From Bradyrhizobium sp. Ce-3 (GTDB taxonomy: Bacteria > Pseudomonadota > Alphaproteobacteria > Rhizobiales > Xanthobacteraceae), in NCBI RefSeq assembly GCF_022835695.1, contig NZ_BQUV01000010.1, positions 279,940 through 343,939 on the forward strand: a stretch of 64,000 nucleotides of DNA, written 5' to 3'. The first letter of the stretch is position 1. Each line of letters begins with the position of its first letter. A program made the translations under genes and the position numbers. Below the pieces are notes generated by a model, which made no database searches, had not been told where the DNA came from, and saw only the letters and a program-made list of their open reading frames with translations. Below are positions 1 through 8,837 of the stretch, in pieces.

Positions 1-90
1 CACCGGCAACAATGCCGCAGCCAGCCCCCCCGTCATGGGTTCATTGGGTTTTCCGCGCGAGACGCGGTTCGATACGACGACGAGGTTCAC
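1..90 (-). CDS. otsA: Trehalose-6-phosphate synthase, N-terminal part (cut by window edge)
   Basis: Only the first 30 codons are in the window. The minus-strand frame begins with GTG at 90 and reads MNLVVVSNRVSRGKP followed by an EPMTGGLAAAL stretch. This is the family N-terminus, in which the N-terminal Arg and the glycine turn bind UDP-glucose and glucose-6-phosphate. A strong Shine-Dalgarno (AGGAGGGG, read on the minus strand, about 97-104) supports the GTG start. The gene lies 202 bases downstream of otsB on the same strand. OtsA makes trehalose-6-phosphate in the cytoplasm and OtsB dephosphorylates it. Recognition rests on 30 residues but the pattern is distinctive. Confidence 0.9.
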   Translation of the reverse strand, partial: MNLVVVSNRVSRGKPNEPMTGGLAAALLPV

Positions 91-122
91 CAGGTCCCCT
101 CCTGTTGGTCAACTCGCGTATT

Positions 123-147
123 AACAACCATTCATCAAGATGGTTCC
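123..147 (-). promoter_or_regulatory. Candidate EcfG-type (general stress) promoter for otsA
   Basis: On the minus strand GGAAC (plus 143-147) is followed after 16 bases by TGTT (plus 123-126), close to the alphaproteobacterial EcfG pattern GGAAC-N16/17-CGTT. It lies about 33 bases upstream of the otsA GTG. Trehalose genes are common general-stress targets in rhizobia (family knowledge). The same stretch holds an inverted repeat AACCAT-N8-ATGGTT (126-145), so an operator is an alternative reading. Confidence 0.4.
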
Positions 148-292
148 GGATCAAACAATCTCCAAATTGAAACCAAATTCTGGCGCGCGCTTAAGGAACT
201 TGCGGGAACTCGCGAAAAAGAAAAATTCGCGCGAACAGCTGCTCACGACGCGAAACAACCGCATTCGATTCGACGCGATGCAGATGATTTGG

Positions 293-1123
293 TTAGGACA
301 GACTGACGTCCCTATCGTCGAGCAGCTGCGCAAGGAATGCACGCACATCGCTCGGCCCGTCGAAATGCCCGGCGACGCCGATCGCGCGGCGGCCGACGGA
401 GAATGCGAGACCGTTGAAATCAGGCATGATCGCAAACACCGTCTCATCGGTGACGTCGTCGCCGATGAAGAACGGGCGACGTCCCTTGAACGGTTCATGG
501 GTCATCAGCTCGAGCACGCCGGTCGCCTTGGTGAAGCCGGAATGCTTGATCTCGCAGACGCTCTTGCCTGGCAGCACCTCGATCGGCGCATTCGGCAGCT
601 CGGCGCGGATCAGCGACACCGCTTCATAGATCGCCTTCTCCGCGGCCGGTGCCAGCCGATAATGCAGCGCCAGCGAATAGCCCTTGTCCTCGAGCAGAAT
701 GCCGGGACTGAGCTTGGCGATCGCAGCAAGGCGGCGCTTCAATTCCTTGTCGAGCGGCGGCGCGTGCGCGGCGACCGCCTCGCTGTCCGGCTGCAGCCGC
801 ATCTCGGCGCCGTGGCCGCCAATCGCAGGAAACGTGTCCGGCGCGAAGATCAGGTCGATGTCGTTGAGCGACCGGCCAGAGACCAGCGCCAGCGCACCAC
901 CGGTGCGCTCATGCAATTGCTTCAGCGTCGTCGCCAGCTCCGGCGGTACCCAGACCTCGCGCGGCGTCGGCGCGAAATCGAGCAGCGTGCCATCGATATC
1001 GAGCAGCACCGCAGTGCGATCCAGCGGTGGAATCAGCGCTGCCGGCGCCGGCACGCTGCCGGTCGTCGCGTCAGGGGTGATGTCATCATCCAGGGGCATT
1101 TCGGCCACATCATGCTTCGTCAT
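293..1123 (-). CDS. otsB: Trehalose-6-phosphate phosphatase
   Basis: A 276-residue cytoplasmic HAD-superfamily phosphatase that hydrolyses trehalose-6-phosphate to trehalose. HAD motif I is DIDGTLLD, with nucleophile D42 and general acid D44. Motif II lies near LVSGR (81-84), and the Mg-binding motif is GDDVTDE (221-227). Length matches the OtsB family. The first 35 residues are a poorly conserved Pro/Ala-rich extension. The start ATG lies 3 bases after the stop of the upstream MFS gene, with a GGAG Shine-Dalgarno inside the end of that gene, so the two are very likely co-transcribed and translationally coupled. otsA follows downstream, giving the order MFS-otsB-otsA. Confidence 0.95.
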   Translation of the reverse strand: MTKHDVAEMPLDDDITPDATTGSVPAPAALIPPLDRTAVLLDIDGTLLDFAPTPREVWVPPELATTLKQLHERTGGALALVSGRSLNDIDLIFAPDTFPAIGGHGAEMRLQPDSEAVAAHAPPLDKELKRRLAAIAKLSPGILLEDKGYSLALHYRLAPAAEKAIYEAVSLIRAELPNAPIEVLPGKSVCEIKHSGFTKATGVLELMTHEPFKGRRPFFIGDDVTDETVFAIMPDFNGLAFSVGRRAIGVAGHFDGPSDVRAFLAQLLDDRDVSLS

Positions 1124-1126
1124 AGT

Positions 1127-2614
1127 TTACTCCACAAATGCCAATGGCCGTGCGACAGATTCGAGCGATTTTCGTTCGGCCGCGACGGCATAGCGCCATG
1201 CAACGGCTGCGGCGACCAACATGAGTGCCGACCCCAGCAGGTAGCCGGCGAACACGCTGTTGCGCGAACCGGTGTCGATCAGCACGCCGAACAGCGCCGG
1301 TCCGATCACGCCGCCGATGCCGGTGCCGACAGCATAGAAGACCGCGATCGCGAGCGCGCGGACCTCCAGCGGAAACGTCTCGCTCACGGTCAGATAGGCG
1401 GCGCTCGCCGCCGGCGAGGCGAAGAAGAAGATCACCATCCAGGCGATGGTCTGGGTCTGCGCGCTGAACACGCCGATCGAGAACAGATAGCCGGACACCG
1501 CAAGCAGCACACCCGACACGCCGTAGGTCAGCGCGATCATGGTGCGGCGGCCCACTGTGTCGAACAAGCGTCCGAGCAGCAGCGGCCCCAGGAAATTTCC
1601 GGCGGCGAAGGGAAGAATGTACCAGCCGACATTGCTGGCGGCGACGCCGAAGAAATCGGTCAGGATCAGCGCGAAAGTGAAGAAGATCGCATTGTAGAAG
1701 AATGCTTGCGCGGCCATCAGCGTGAGCCCGACCAGCGAGCGCTGCCGGTAGGTGGAGAACAGCGTCACCGCGACCTCGCGCAATGGCGTGTGATCGCGCA
1801 TCCGGAGCTTGATCTTCTCGAAGCCCTCGCTCGGCTGTTCGTGACCGAGCACTGAGGTCTCGATGTCGGCGACGATCTTGTGAGCCTGTTCGGGGCGTCC
1901 GTGGATCATCAGCCAGCGCGGGCTTTCCGGAATCCACATCCGCATCAGCAACACGACAAGGCCGAGCACCGCTCCGGTGAAATAGGCAATCCGCCAGCCA
2001 TGATCCGGCGCCAGGAACGCAGGATCGAGCAGGACGATGGCGCTCAGCGCACCGATCGCGGCGCCGATCCAGAAGCTGCCGTTGATGACGAGATCGGTCC
2101 AGCCGCGATAGCGCGCCGGTACCAGTTCCTGGATGGTCGAATTGATCGCGGTGTATTCGCCGCCGATGCCGGCGCCGGTGAGGAAGCGAAACAGCGCGTA
2201 GCTCGCGACATTCCACGACAGCGCGGTCGCGGCCGTTGCCGAGAGATACAGCGCGAGCGTGATGAAGAACAGCTTCTTGCGGCCGATCCGGTCGGTGAGC
2301 CAACCGAAGCCGAGCGCGCCGAGCACTGCGCCCGCGAGATAGGCGCTGCTGGCAAGCCCGACATCGGCGTTGGAGAAGCTCATCGTCGGGCTCTCCTTCA
2401 GGGCACCCGACAGCGCGCCGGCGAGCGTCACTTCGAGCCCGTCGAGAATCCAAGTAATGCCGAGCGCCAGCACGACACGGGTGTGAAAGCCGCTCCAGCT
2501 GAGATTGTCGAGACGAACCGGAATCGAGGTCTCGATGACGCGGTCGCCGCTCTGCGCAGCCGGCGACGCGGTCTTGTCTGTCGCTGTCGCAGAGCTCACT
2601 TGCTGCAAGTTCAT
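1127..2614 (-). CDS. MFS transporter, sugar/organic-acid type
   Basis: A 495-residue inner-membrane protein of the major facilitator superfamily with about 12 hydrophobic segments. Signatures are the loop 2-3 motif GWLTDRIGRKK after the second helix, RFLTGAGIGGEY in helix 4, PESPRWL at the end of the first half and GRLFDTVGRR in the second half. This is the sugar/AAHS-like branch, and the substrate cannot be read from sequence. It is the first gene of the unit with otsB and otsA, so a role in taking up a sugar or solute linked to trehalose metabolism is possible but only inferred. The ATG at 2614 has only a weak ribosome binding site. Confidence 0.85.
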   Translation of the reverse strand: MNLQQVSSATATDKTASPAAQSGDRVIETSIPVRLDNLSWSGFHTRVVLALGITWILDGLEVTLAGALSGALKESPTMSFSNADVGLASSAYLAGAVLGALGFGWLTDRIGRKKLFFITLALYLSATAATALSWNVASYALFRFLTGAGIGGEYTAINSTIQELVPARYRGWTDLVINGSFWIGAAIGALSAIVLLDPAFLAPDHGWRIAYFTGAVLGLVVLLMRMWIPESPRWLMIHGRPEQAHKIVADIETSVLGHEQPSEGFEKIKLRMRDHTPLREVAVTLFSTYRQRSLVGLTLMAAQAFFYNAIFFTFALILTDFFGVAASNVGWYILPFAAGNFLGPLLLGRLFDTVGRRTMIALTYGVSGVLLAVSGYLFSIGVFSAQTQTIAWMVIFFFASPAASAAYLTVSETFPLEVRALAIAVFYAVGTGIGGVIGPALFGVLIDTGSRNSVFAGYLLGSALMLVAAAVAWRYAVAAERKSLESVARPLAFVE

Positions 2615-2640
2615 CCGAATCGACCAATGAGAAAATCCCT

Positions 2641-2655
2641 GGAACGATACGTTCC
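2641..2655. promoter_or_regulatory. Perfect palindrome upstream of the MFS-ots unit
   Basis: GGAACG-ATA-CGTTCC has perfect 6-base arms and lies 27-41 bases upstream of the MFS start codon, a typical operator position. No regulator gene is adjacent, so the binding protein is unknown. One arm also resembles a GGAAC -35 element, but no matching -10 was found at the right spacing. Confidence 0.4.
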
Positions 2656-2796
2656 AAGGTTCTCCCTCCTAGGATTGCGGCAAACAGAGTGCCCGCCACG
2701 CGATATCAACGCCGCAGGCCGGCAAGGGTTCCCGCGATGCGGGACGGCGGGGACAATCGCCGGGCCACTGAAAACACTTCGAGCGGAATTGTTGTT

Positions 2797-2913
2797 GTCG
2801 TCCCGGCGCAGGCCGGGACCCATACGCCGCGGCCATCGGAAGGGGCAAGCGGCTAGTTGTCCATACACCAACGACCAGCGGTGGTTATGGGTCCCGGCCT
2901 GCGCCGGGACGAC
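2797..2913. repeat. Inverted pair of family A intergenic repeats
   Basis: A copy reading GTCGTCCCGGC-gcag-GCCGGGACCCATA at 2797-2824 faces an inverted copy at 2886-2913. Each copy is itself a hairpin, and the pair forms a larger inverted repeat. Related pairs occur at 18011, 51341 and 57976, and single or truncated copies at 42788 and 44806. Confidence 0.85.
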
Positions 2914-2939
2914 GATGATGGAGAGACCAACGCGTCCGC

Positions 2940-5003
2940 TTACGCCGCGCGGATGTTCGCCATGAAGCGGTCGAGCTCCTCGCGCAGCCGCGAACTCTCG
3001 ACCGACAGCGAACGTGCCGAATTCAGCACCTCTTCGGAGGCGGCCCCGGTCTCGGTGGCGCCGCGATTGACCTGGGTGACGCTGGAGGCGGCTTCCTGGG
3101 TGCCCTGTGCGACGTTCTGCACGCTGCGCGCGATCTCCTGCGTGGCCGCGCTCTGCTGCTCGACCGAGCTCGCGATATTGGTCGCGATCCCGGAGATCTG
3201 CCCGATCGTGCCGCCGATCTCCTTGATCGCGGCGACCGATTCCTGCGTCGCGGCCTGCATGCCCGAAATGTGGGTGGAAATCTCGTCGGTGGCCTTCGCG
3301 GTCTGGCTCGCCAGCGACTTCACTTCCGATGCGACCACCGCGAAGCCGCGGCCGGCATCGCCGGCGCGCGCGGCTTCGATGGTGGCGTTCAGCGCCAGGA
3401 GGTTGGTCTGCTCGGCGATCGCGGTAATCAGCTTGACGACGTCACCGATCTCCTGCGCGGCGCGCGAGAGCTTGCCGATCCGCGCATCGGTCTGCTCGGC
3501 CTGACGCACGGCTGAGTCGGCGATCTGGCTGGATTCCTTGGCGCGGCGGCCGATCTCGTCGACCGACGCCGACAGCTCCTCGGTCGCTGATGCCACCGAC
3601 TGCATGTTGCTGGAGGCCTCCTCGGAGGCGCCGGCGACCTGGCTCGACAGGTTCTGCGTGGTCTCCGCGGTCCGGGTCAGCGTACCGGCTGCGGATTCGA
3701 GCTGCACGGCGGACGCCGACACGTTGGAGACGATCGAGCCGACGGCGGATTCGAATTCGTCGGCGAAACGAATGAGCTCGTTGCGCCGCGCGGTGGCGCT
3801 CGCCTTGTTCTGCGCCTCCTGGGTCGCGGCATCGCGCTCGGCCTTGGCGACCGCCTGGACCTTGAACTCCTCGACCGCGCCGGCCATCTCGCCGAGCTCG
3901 TCGCGACGGCCGAGGCCCGGCAGCACGACATCGAAATTGCCTGCAGCGAGCTCGCGCATCGCCGCGCACATCGCCGCGATCGGCCGCGAAATCCCCTTGC
4001 CGAGCAGGAACGCCCACACCAGTCCGAGCACGAAGCTGCCCGCGGCGAGCATCAGGATCAGCTGCTCGGTCTCGCCGATCATGGCGTGCGATTCGGTCTC
4101 GAGCCGCTTCTGGTCGGCGAGCAAATCGGACTTCATCGCCGCGGCGCCCTGGCTGATGGCGGCCGCGGATTCCGTCATCTCGACGGTCAATTCGTCGATC
4201 GACTTGGCATTCGCGATCAGCTTGGCGAGCGCCTCGCGGTACTCTTCGAGCAGGCCGGCGATGTCCTTCACACCCTGGGTGATCCGCTCGTTCTGCGAGG
4301 TGATTCCCTTCACCAGATTATCGGCGAATTTCAACCGGGCCAGCGCGCTGGAGGCGACGGTCTTGTCGCCGTTGACGACGAAGGTGTTGACCGCCCCGGT
4401 GATCGACTGCAGCTGGTCGGACACCTTCTTGGCGCCAAACTGGATCGACTGCAGCTCGGAGTCGTCGGCATTGCTCGGCAGATCGTCGAGCTTGTAGCGC
4501 ATCGCGGTCGCGCTGCGGACCAGTTTGTTCTGCGCGGTCTGCGCGCTGTCGTCCTTGATGCGGACGATCTCGGCAAAGATCTTGGTGAAGGCGCGGAATT
4601 CGCGCTCCAGCCTGGTGACCTGCTCGAGCCGGGCCGGATTGGTGGTGCCCTTCATCGACGCCACGATGGCGTCCTTCAGGCTGGCCTCGGCGGCGAGCGC
4701 GGCCTTGGCGTCGTCCTCCTTGCCGGTCCCGACGTAATAGCGTGCCAGCGAACGGTAGGAGATCAGTTCACGATCGATGTTGCGGGCGAGATCGGCTTCC
4801 GCGACGCTCTGGCGGTAGGAGCCGACGCCGGCGGAGACCCGCTCGAAGCCCATATAGGCAAAGCCCATGGTGGCAGCCGACAGGGCCAAGGTGACGGCAA
4901 AGCCGAGCATGATCTTGGCGCGGAATCTGAGGGTTGGGAGCCTGATCGACAGCGATCGCTTGAGTCCCGGCATTCCCACCCCCGTCTTCATTCTGAAAAC
5001 CAC
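2940..5003 (-). CDS. Methyl-accepting chemotaxis protein
   Basis: An inner-membrane chemoreceptor of about 687 residues. A short N-terminal tail precedes TM1 (about 29-51). A helical periplasmic sensor region of about 260 residues follows, then TM2 (about 315-335), a HAMP domain ([13 protein letters not shown] onward) and a long cytoplasmic signalling domain. The hairpin tip contains [19 protein letters not shown], the CheA/CheW contact region. The size and all-helical character of the sensor suggest a 4-helix or double-bundle (HBM-like) ligand domain; the ligand is unknown. The frame opens with GTG at 5003, and an ATG four codons later (4991) is an equally good start. It is unlinked to the che genes at the right edge. 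Confidence 0.93.
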   Translation of the reverse strand: MVFRMKTGVGMPGLKRSLSIRLPTLRFRAKIMLGFAVTLALSAATMGFAYMGFERVSAGVGSYRQSVAEADLARNIDRELISYRSLARYYVGTGKEDDAKAALAAEASLKDAIVASMKGTTNPARLEQVTRLEREFRAFTKIFAEIVRIKDDSAQTAQNKLVRSATAMRYKLDDLPSNADDSELQSIQFGAKKVSDQLQSITGAVNTFVVNGDKTVASSALARLKFADNLVKGITSQNERITQGVKDIAGLLEEYREALAKLIANAKSIDELTVEMTESAAAISQGAAAMKSDLLADQKRLETESHAMIGETEQLILMLAAGSFVLGLVWAFLLGKGISRPIAAMCAAMRELAAGNFDVVLPGLGRRDELGEMAGAVEEFKVQAVAKAERDAATQEAQNKASATARRNELIRFADEFESAVGSIVSNVSASAVQLESAAGTLTRTAETTQNLSSQVAGASEEASSNMQSVASATEELSASVDEIGRRAKESSQIADSAVRQAEQTDARIGKLSRAAQEIGDVVKLITAIAEQTNLLALNATIEAARAGDAGRGFAVVASEVKSLASQTAKATDEISTHISGMQAATQESVAAIKEIGGTIGQISGIATNIASSVEQQSAATQEIARSVQNVAQGTQEAASSVTQVNRGATETGAASEEVLNSARSLSVESSRLREELDRFMANIRAA

Positions 5004-5439
5004 GCGGGGTCCGGCAGCGACCCGCCACCTCAGACCCCGGAGGGCAAAACTAAGGCAAAATCAATAAGGCCCGGTAAATGGGCAGCCGCCACCGGGTTCG
5101 GCACGCTACTACCTTGGTCGGGCTGGCTGGGTCGGTAAGGTGATTGACGCGCGGGTCCTGCCCGATAGTTTAGAACCGATCAAACCTGTCCCTGCCCGGG
5201 CCAGGACAACACATCGGGAGGTGTCCCATGTCATCGCGTCGAACGGCGCCGTTGGCGCCTGCGGCGAGCGTAGCTGCCGGTGAACTGACCCGGCCAATGA
5301 CATTCCCCCTCACGACCTAGACTATTAAAGGCAGGCCTGACCGCAACCAAACGCGGCATGGCCCGTATGCCCTTACGACCCGCGCTGTCACGACAGGCCG
5401 CGCCAAGAACAGCAAAAAGTCTGGTCAGGGAGAACGCCT
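5004..5439. other. Divergent intergenic region upstream of the FIST gene
   Basis: A 436-base gap between the divergent chemoreceptor and FIST genes. The only structured content seen is one short open frame with a good ribosome binding site (5228-5320, listed separately). No long repeats were seen. Confidence 0.6.
5228..5320 (+). CDS. Possible 30-residue small protein upstream of FIST gene
   Basis: ATG at 5228 is preceded by CGGGAGGTGTCCC, a near-ideal ribosome binding site, and the frame runs 30 codons to TAG at 5318-5320. The predicted peptide is rich in Ala, Arg, Thr and Pro (starts MSSRRTAPLAPAAS) and resembles no family I know. It ends 119 bases before the FIST start and could be a leader or a small protein. 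A chance ORF is also possible in this GC-rich DNA. Confidence 0.3.
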   Translation: MSSRRTAPLAPAASVAAGELTRPMTFPLTT

Positions 5440-6612
5440 TTGGCGAAGCAGAACGGCAGCGCCACCGACAGTATCGTCGTGGTGCAGGCAAAGACCGACG
5501 GGCCGCGGGAGGCAGCCGACGAGATCGCGCGCCAGCTGGCGGCCGCTGATCTCGCCATGCTCGTGGTGTTCGTGTCGCCGTTCTATGACCCGCAGGCGTT
5601 CATCGCCCAACTGTCCGATCGGATGCCCGACGTTCCGATCTTCGGCTGCACCACGGCCGGCGAATTGTCGCCCGGCGGCTGGGACGAGGACAGCGTGGTC
5701 GCGATGGGCTTCAGCGCGGCGGATTTCGTCATCGCGGCCCGCCCGCTGTTCGATCTCGCGACGTTTCGGGTCGATCATGGCCGCGCCATCTGCACCGAGT
5801 TGCAGGGCGAGTTCGCGCAACGCACCGAGCATTGCGATCACACCGAGGATTCCTTCGGGCTGCTCTTCATCGACGGCATGTGCCAGCGTGAGGAGACCAT
5901 CATGTCGGCGATCTATGCATCGCTCGGCGACATCCCGGTGGTCGGCGGCTCCGCCGGCGACGGCCTGCGCTTCGAGAAGTCCTGGGTCTTCCATGGCGGC
6001 GAGGCCTTTACCGATGCCGCGGTCCTGATCCTGATCAGGACCCGGCTGCCGTTCCGCACCTTCAAGTGCGACCATTTCGAACCGACATCGACCAAGATGG
6101 TGGTGACCGAGGCCGACATCGAGCACCGCATCGTCAAGGAATTGAATGCCGAGCCGGCCGCGCTGGAATATTCCCGCGCCGTCGGCCTCAGCGACAGCAA
6201 GCTCGAACTGTTCTCCTTTGCCGCGCATCCGGTCCTGGTCCGCGTCGGCGGCGCCTATTACGCGCGCTCGATCCAGCGCACCAATCCGGACGGATCGCTG
6301 CAATTCTTCTGCGCGATCGACGAGGGCATGGTGCTGACGGTGGCGCGCGAGCGCGACCCGATCGACGTGACCAGCCGCCTGCTCAAGGAGCTGACCGAGG
6401 ATCTCGGCGAGGTCTCGATGTTCATCGGCTTCGAATGCGTGCTGCGCCGGCTCGATGTCGAGCAGCGCCAGCTGTCGCGGGAGATGTCGGAGCTCTATCG
6501 CCGCAACAAAGTGATTGGCTTCCAGACCTATGGCGAGCAGTATCGCTCCATGCATGTCAACCAGACGCTGACCGGCATCGCGATCGGCAAGCGGGCGATC
6601 GCGCCGCAATGA
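5440..6612 (+). CDS. FIST-domain sensor protein (NosP-like)
   Basis: A 390-residue soluble protein with FIST_N (about 25-230, including the GCTTAGE segment) followed by FIST_C (about 230-375). FIST proteins are sensory input modules, and NosP members bind haem and nitric oxide and act on a partner kinase (family knowledge). The start is TTG at 5440, chosen because CAGGGAGA lies at 5426-5433. The stop codon overlaps the ATG of the histidine kinase (ATGA at 6609-6612), so the pair is translationally coupled and probably acts together. Position upstream of a kinase, two response regulators and a PQQ dehydrogenase resembles the Pseudomonas ethanol-oxidation regulatory region. The ligand is not visible from sequence. 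Confidence 0.88.
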   Translation: MAKQNGSATDSIVVVQAKTDGPREAADEIARQLAAADLAMLVVFVSPFYDPQAFIAQLSDRMPDVPIFGCTTAGELSPGGWDEDSVVAMGFSAADFVIAARPLFDLATFRVDHGRAICTELQGEFAQRTEHCDHTEDSFGLLFIDGMCQREETIMSAIYASLGDIPVVGGSAGDGLRFEKSWVFHGGEAFTDAAVLILIRTRLPFRTFKCDHFEPTSTKMVVTEADIEHRIVKELNAEPAALEYSRAVGLSDSKLELFSFAAHPVLVRVGGAYYARSIQRTNPDGSLQFFCAIDEGMVLTVARERDPIDVTSRLLKELTEDLGEVSMFIGFECVLRRLDVEQRQLSREMSELYRRNKVIGFQTYGEQYRSMHVNQTLTGIAIGKRAIAPQ

Positions 6613-7979
6613 CCGACAGCAAGACCACGCGCATTGCGGCGCTCGAACGCGAAGCCGAGAAGCTGCGCAAGATCAACGCGGCGCTGATGTCGCGCGTCGA
6701 ACGTTCGACCGACCAGCAGCTCAACGCCTTCTCGCTGTTCGAGACCGCGATCGCGCTCGATCAGCAAGTGCGCGACCGCACCCAGCAGCTCAAGCAGGCG
6801 CTGCAATCGCTGGAGAAGACCAACGGGCGCCTGCTGCAGGCCAAGCAGCAGGCCGAAGCGGCAAGCTCGCTGAAATCATCGGTGCTGGTTTCGGTGACGC
6901 ACGACCTGTTGCAGCCGCTCAATGCGGCACGGCTGACGCTGTCCGCACTCGCTGAAATGGCGAGCGGGTCCAAGAGCGGCGCGCTGACCGATCAGATCGA
7001 CCGTTCGCTGGCGACGCTGGAAGACATGCTGCGGACGCTGCTCGACATCTCGAAACTCGATGCCGGCGTGCTGAGGCCCGAATTCGGTCCGGTCGCCATC
7101 GCCTCGCTGTTCGAGCCGCTTGAGCACGAGTTTGTGGCAACCGCCGCCAAGCGCAACCTCGGCTTCAAGATCATGCCGACGTCGGCGGTGGTGCGCTCCG
7201 ATCCGCTGATGCTGCGCCGGATCCTGCAGAACCTCGTCGCCAACGCGTTGCGTTACACCCAGCGCGGCACCGTGCTGATGGGGTGCCGCCTCAAGGGCAA
7301 CGACATCTGCATCGAGGTGCACGACACCGGACCGGGTATCCCGGAAGCCCAGCGCGAGGCGATCTTCGTCGAGTTTCAGCGTGGCGAGACCAGCGCCGGC
7401 GACAAGGCAGGCATCGGGCTCGGCCTTTCGATCGTGCGCCGGTTTGCCGATCTGCTCGGCCACGACATCCGGCTGAATTCACGCGCCGGCAAGGGCTCGG
7501 TGTTCTCGGTCACCGTGCCCCGTACGCTCGATCCGGTTGCAATCCCGGTGCGCGAACAGGCCAGCGTCGACTATCGCTATGGCGGCATGGAGGGTGCGAA
7601 GATCCTGCTGATCGAGAACGATCTCTCGAGCGCCGAAGGTCTCGCGCATCTGCTGGAGAAATGGGGCTGCGACGTCGCGGTGACGATCTCCAAGACCGAG
7701 GCGCTCGAACGCATCCACGCGCTGGACGGCATTCCCGACGCCATCATCGCCGATCTGCATCTCGACAATGGCGAGACCGGCATCCAGGCCGTCGATGTGA
7801 TCCGCGGCGAGATCAACGCCAAGGTCCCGGCGATCATCGTGACCGCCGATTACTCGGCCAAGGCCGCCTCCGACGTCTCGGCGTTCGGCCATGAACTGCT
7901 GAAGAAACCGATCAAGCCGGCCGAGATGCGCTCGCTGCTGTCGTTCCTGCTCGCGGCTGAGCAGTCTGCGCGGCTATGA
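6609..7979 (+). CDS. Hybrid histidine kinase, NahK/ErcS'-like
   Basis: A 456-residue cytoplasmic kinase with no membrane segment. An N-terminal coiled coil (about 8-90) leads into HisKA with phospho-acceptor H98 in SVTHDLLQPLNAARL. HATPase_c follows with N box N208/N212, DTGPGIP (239-245) and GIGLGLSIV (268-276). A C-terminal receiver (331-450) has acidic residues E336/D338 and phospho-acceptor D382. ATG at 6609 overlaps the FIST stop codon and gives the compact kinase; the frame is open further upstream but there it is antisense-like shadow inside the FIST gene. Lacking PAS or transmembrane sensors, it probably takes its signal from the FIST protein. It converges with the next gene, overlapping it by 6 bases. 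Confidence 0.9.
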   Translation: MTDSKTTRIAALEREAEKLRKINAALMSRVERSTDQQLNAFSLFETAIALDQQVRDRTQQLKQALQSLEKTNGRLLQAKQQAEAASSLKSSVLVSVTHDLLQPLNAARLTLSALAEMASGSKSGALTDQIDRSLATLEDMLRTLLDISKLDAGVLRPEFGPVAIASLFEPLEHEFVATAAKRNLGFKIMPTSAVVRSDPLMLRRILQNLVANALRYTQRGTVLMGCRLKGNDICIEVHDTGPGIPEAQREAIFVEFQRGETSAGDKAGIGLGLSIVRRFADLLGHDIRLNSRAGKGSVFSVTVPRTLDPVAIPVREQASVDYRYGGMEGAKILLIENDLSSAEGLAHLLEKWGCDVAVTISKTEALERIHALDGIPDAIIADLHLDNGETGIQAVDVIRGEINAKVPAIIVTADYSAKAASDVSAFGHELLKKPIKPAEMRSLLSFLLAAEQSARL

Positions 7980-8756
7980 TTCCGCGCCATGCGGCGGCGA
8001 GGCCGTCACCGGCGCATGGTCGTGCTTGCCGAAGTCGAGCTTCGACAGCGCGATGATGGCTTCGGTCCGGCTGCGCACGCCGAGCTTGCGCAGGATTTCC
8101 GAGACATGCACCTTTACGGTGGTCACGGAGATATCGAGTTCATAGGCGATGTGCTTGTTCTGCAAGCCGTGGCAGATCATGTCGAGCACGCGAAGCTGCT
8201 GCGCCGTGAACTGGCCGAGCTGCTGGATCAGCTGCTTGGTCTCGGCCTGCGCCTTCCGCGCGGCGGCGGTATCGCGGAAGCGCGTCGGCAGGCACACCGC
8301 GCCTTCCAGGATGCCGCGCAACAGCCGGGCCAGCTCGACCTTCGGCGTCGACTTCGGGATGTAGCCGGAAATGCCGAGCGAGATCGCGCCGCCGACGATC
8401 CGGGAATCATCATGCGCCGACACGATGACCAGCGCGCTGCGTGGCGCTGCGGCGCGTACCCGGTAGGCGCCGAGCAGGCCCGTGGTTCCCGGCATCGACA
8501 GGTCGAGCAGGATCAGATCGAGGCCATCGCGCGCGGCGATGACGTCCAGCGCACCGTCGATCGACGTCGCCTGCAACACCTCGGCATCGGGAAATTCGGC
8601 CTCGATCACGCCGATCAGGGCGGCACGAAACAGCGGGTGGTCCTCGACGATCAGCAGTCGAGGCGCACCCGCCTTGCCGAGCGGCGGCTCATCCGCCAGG
8701 GGCGCGGTCGTGGTCAATGCTGCGCCGTCCTCCCTCGGATCGCTCATGACAGCCAT
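7974..8756 (-). CDS. LuxR/NarL-family response regulator
   Basis: 260 residues. An N-terminal disordered extension (1-30) precedes a receiver domain with LIVEDH (acidic pair E38/D39) and phospho-acceptor D85 in LLDLSMPG. A C-terminal LuxR helix-turn-helix follows (about 190-245, LQNKHIAYELDISVTTVKVH). It is tail-to-tail with the hybrid kinase and tandem with a second regulator of similar design. A second possible start (MSDPRED) lies three codons in. Likely a transcription factor phosphorylated by the neighbouring kinase, of the AgmR/ErbR type that controls PQQ alcohol dehydrogenases in Pseudomonas (inference from context). Confidence 0.88.
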   Translation of the reverse strand: MAVMSDPREDGAALTTTAPLADEPPLGKAGAPRLLIVEDHPLFRAALIGVIEAEFPDAEVLQATSIDGALDVIAARDGLDLILLDLSMPGTTGLLGAYRVRAAAPRSALVIVSAHDDSRIVGGAISLGISGYIPKSTPKVELARLLRGILEGAVCLPTRFRDTAAARKAQAETKQLIQQLGQFTAQQLRVLDMICHGLQNKHIAYELDISVTTVKVHVSEILRKLGVRSRTEAIIALSKLDFGKHDHAPVTASPPHGAES

Positions 8757-8837
8757 TATATATGCACGACGTTATCTCAAAGCTGAGCGGCAGCCTATAG
8801 GCGGATAGTCAATGCAACCGCCTCGCGATGCAGCAAG

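Larger units (their letters stand above)
2615..2939. other. Intergenic region with palindrome and an inverted repeat pair
   Basis: This 325-base gap between the starts/ends of two minus-strand genes holds the 15-base palindrome at 2641-2655 and a pair of inverted GTCGTCCCGGC-type repeats (2797-2913). No credible gene was seen. Confidence 0.7.

Noticed and set aside
140-1855. A 571-codon plus-strand open frame opposite otsB and the MFS gene
   Set aside because: Antisense to otsB and the transporter; composition typical of shadow frames.
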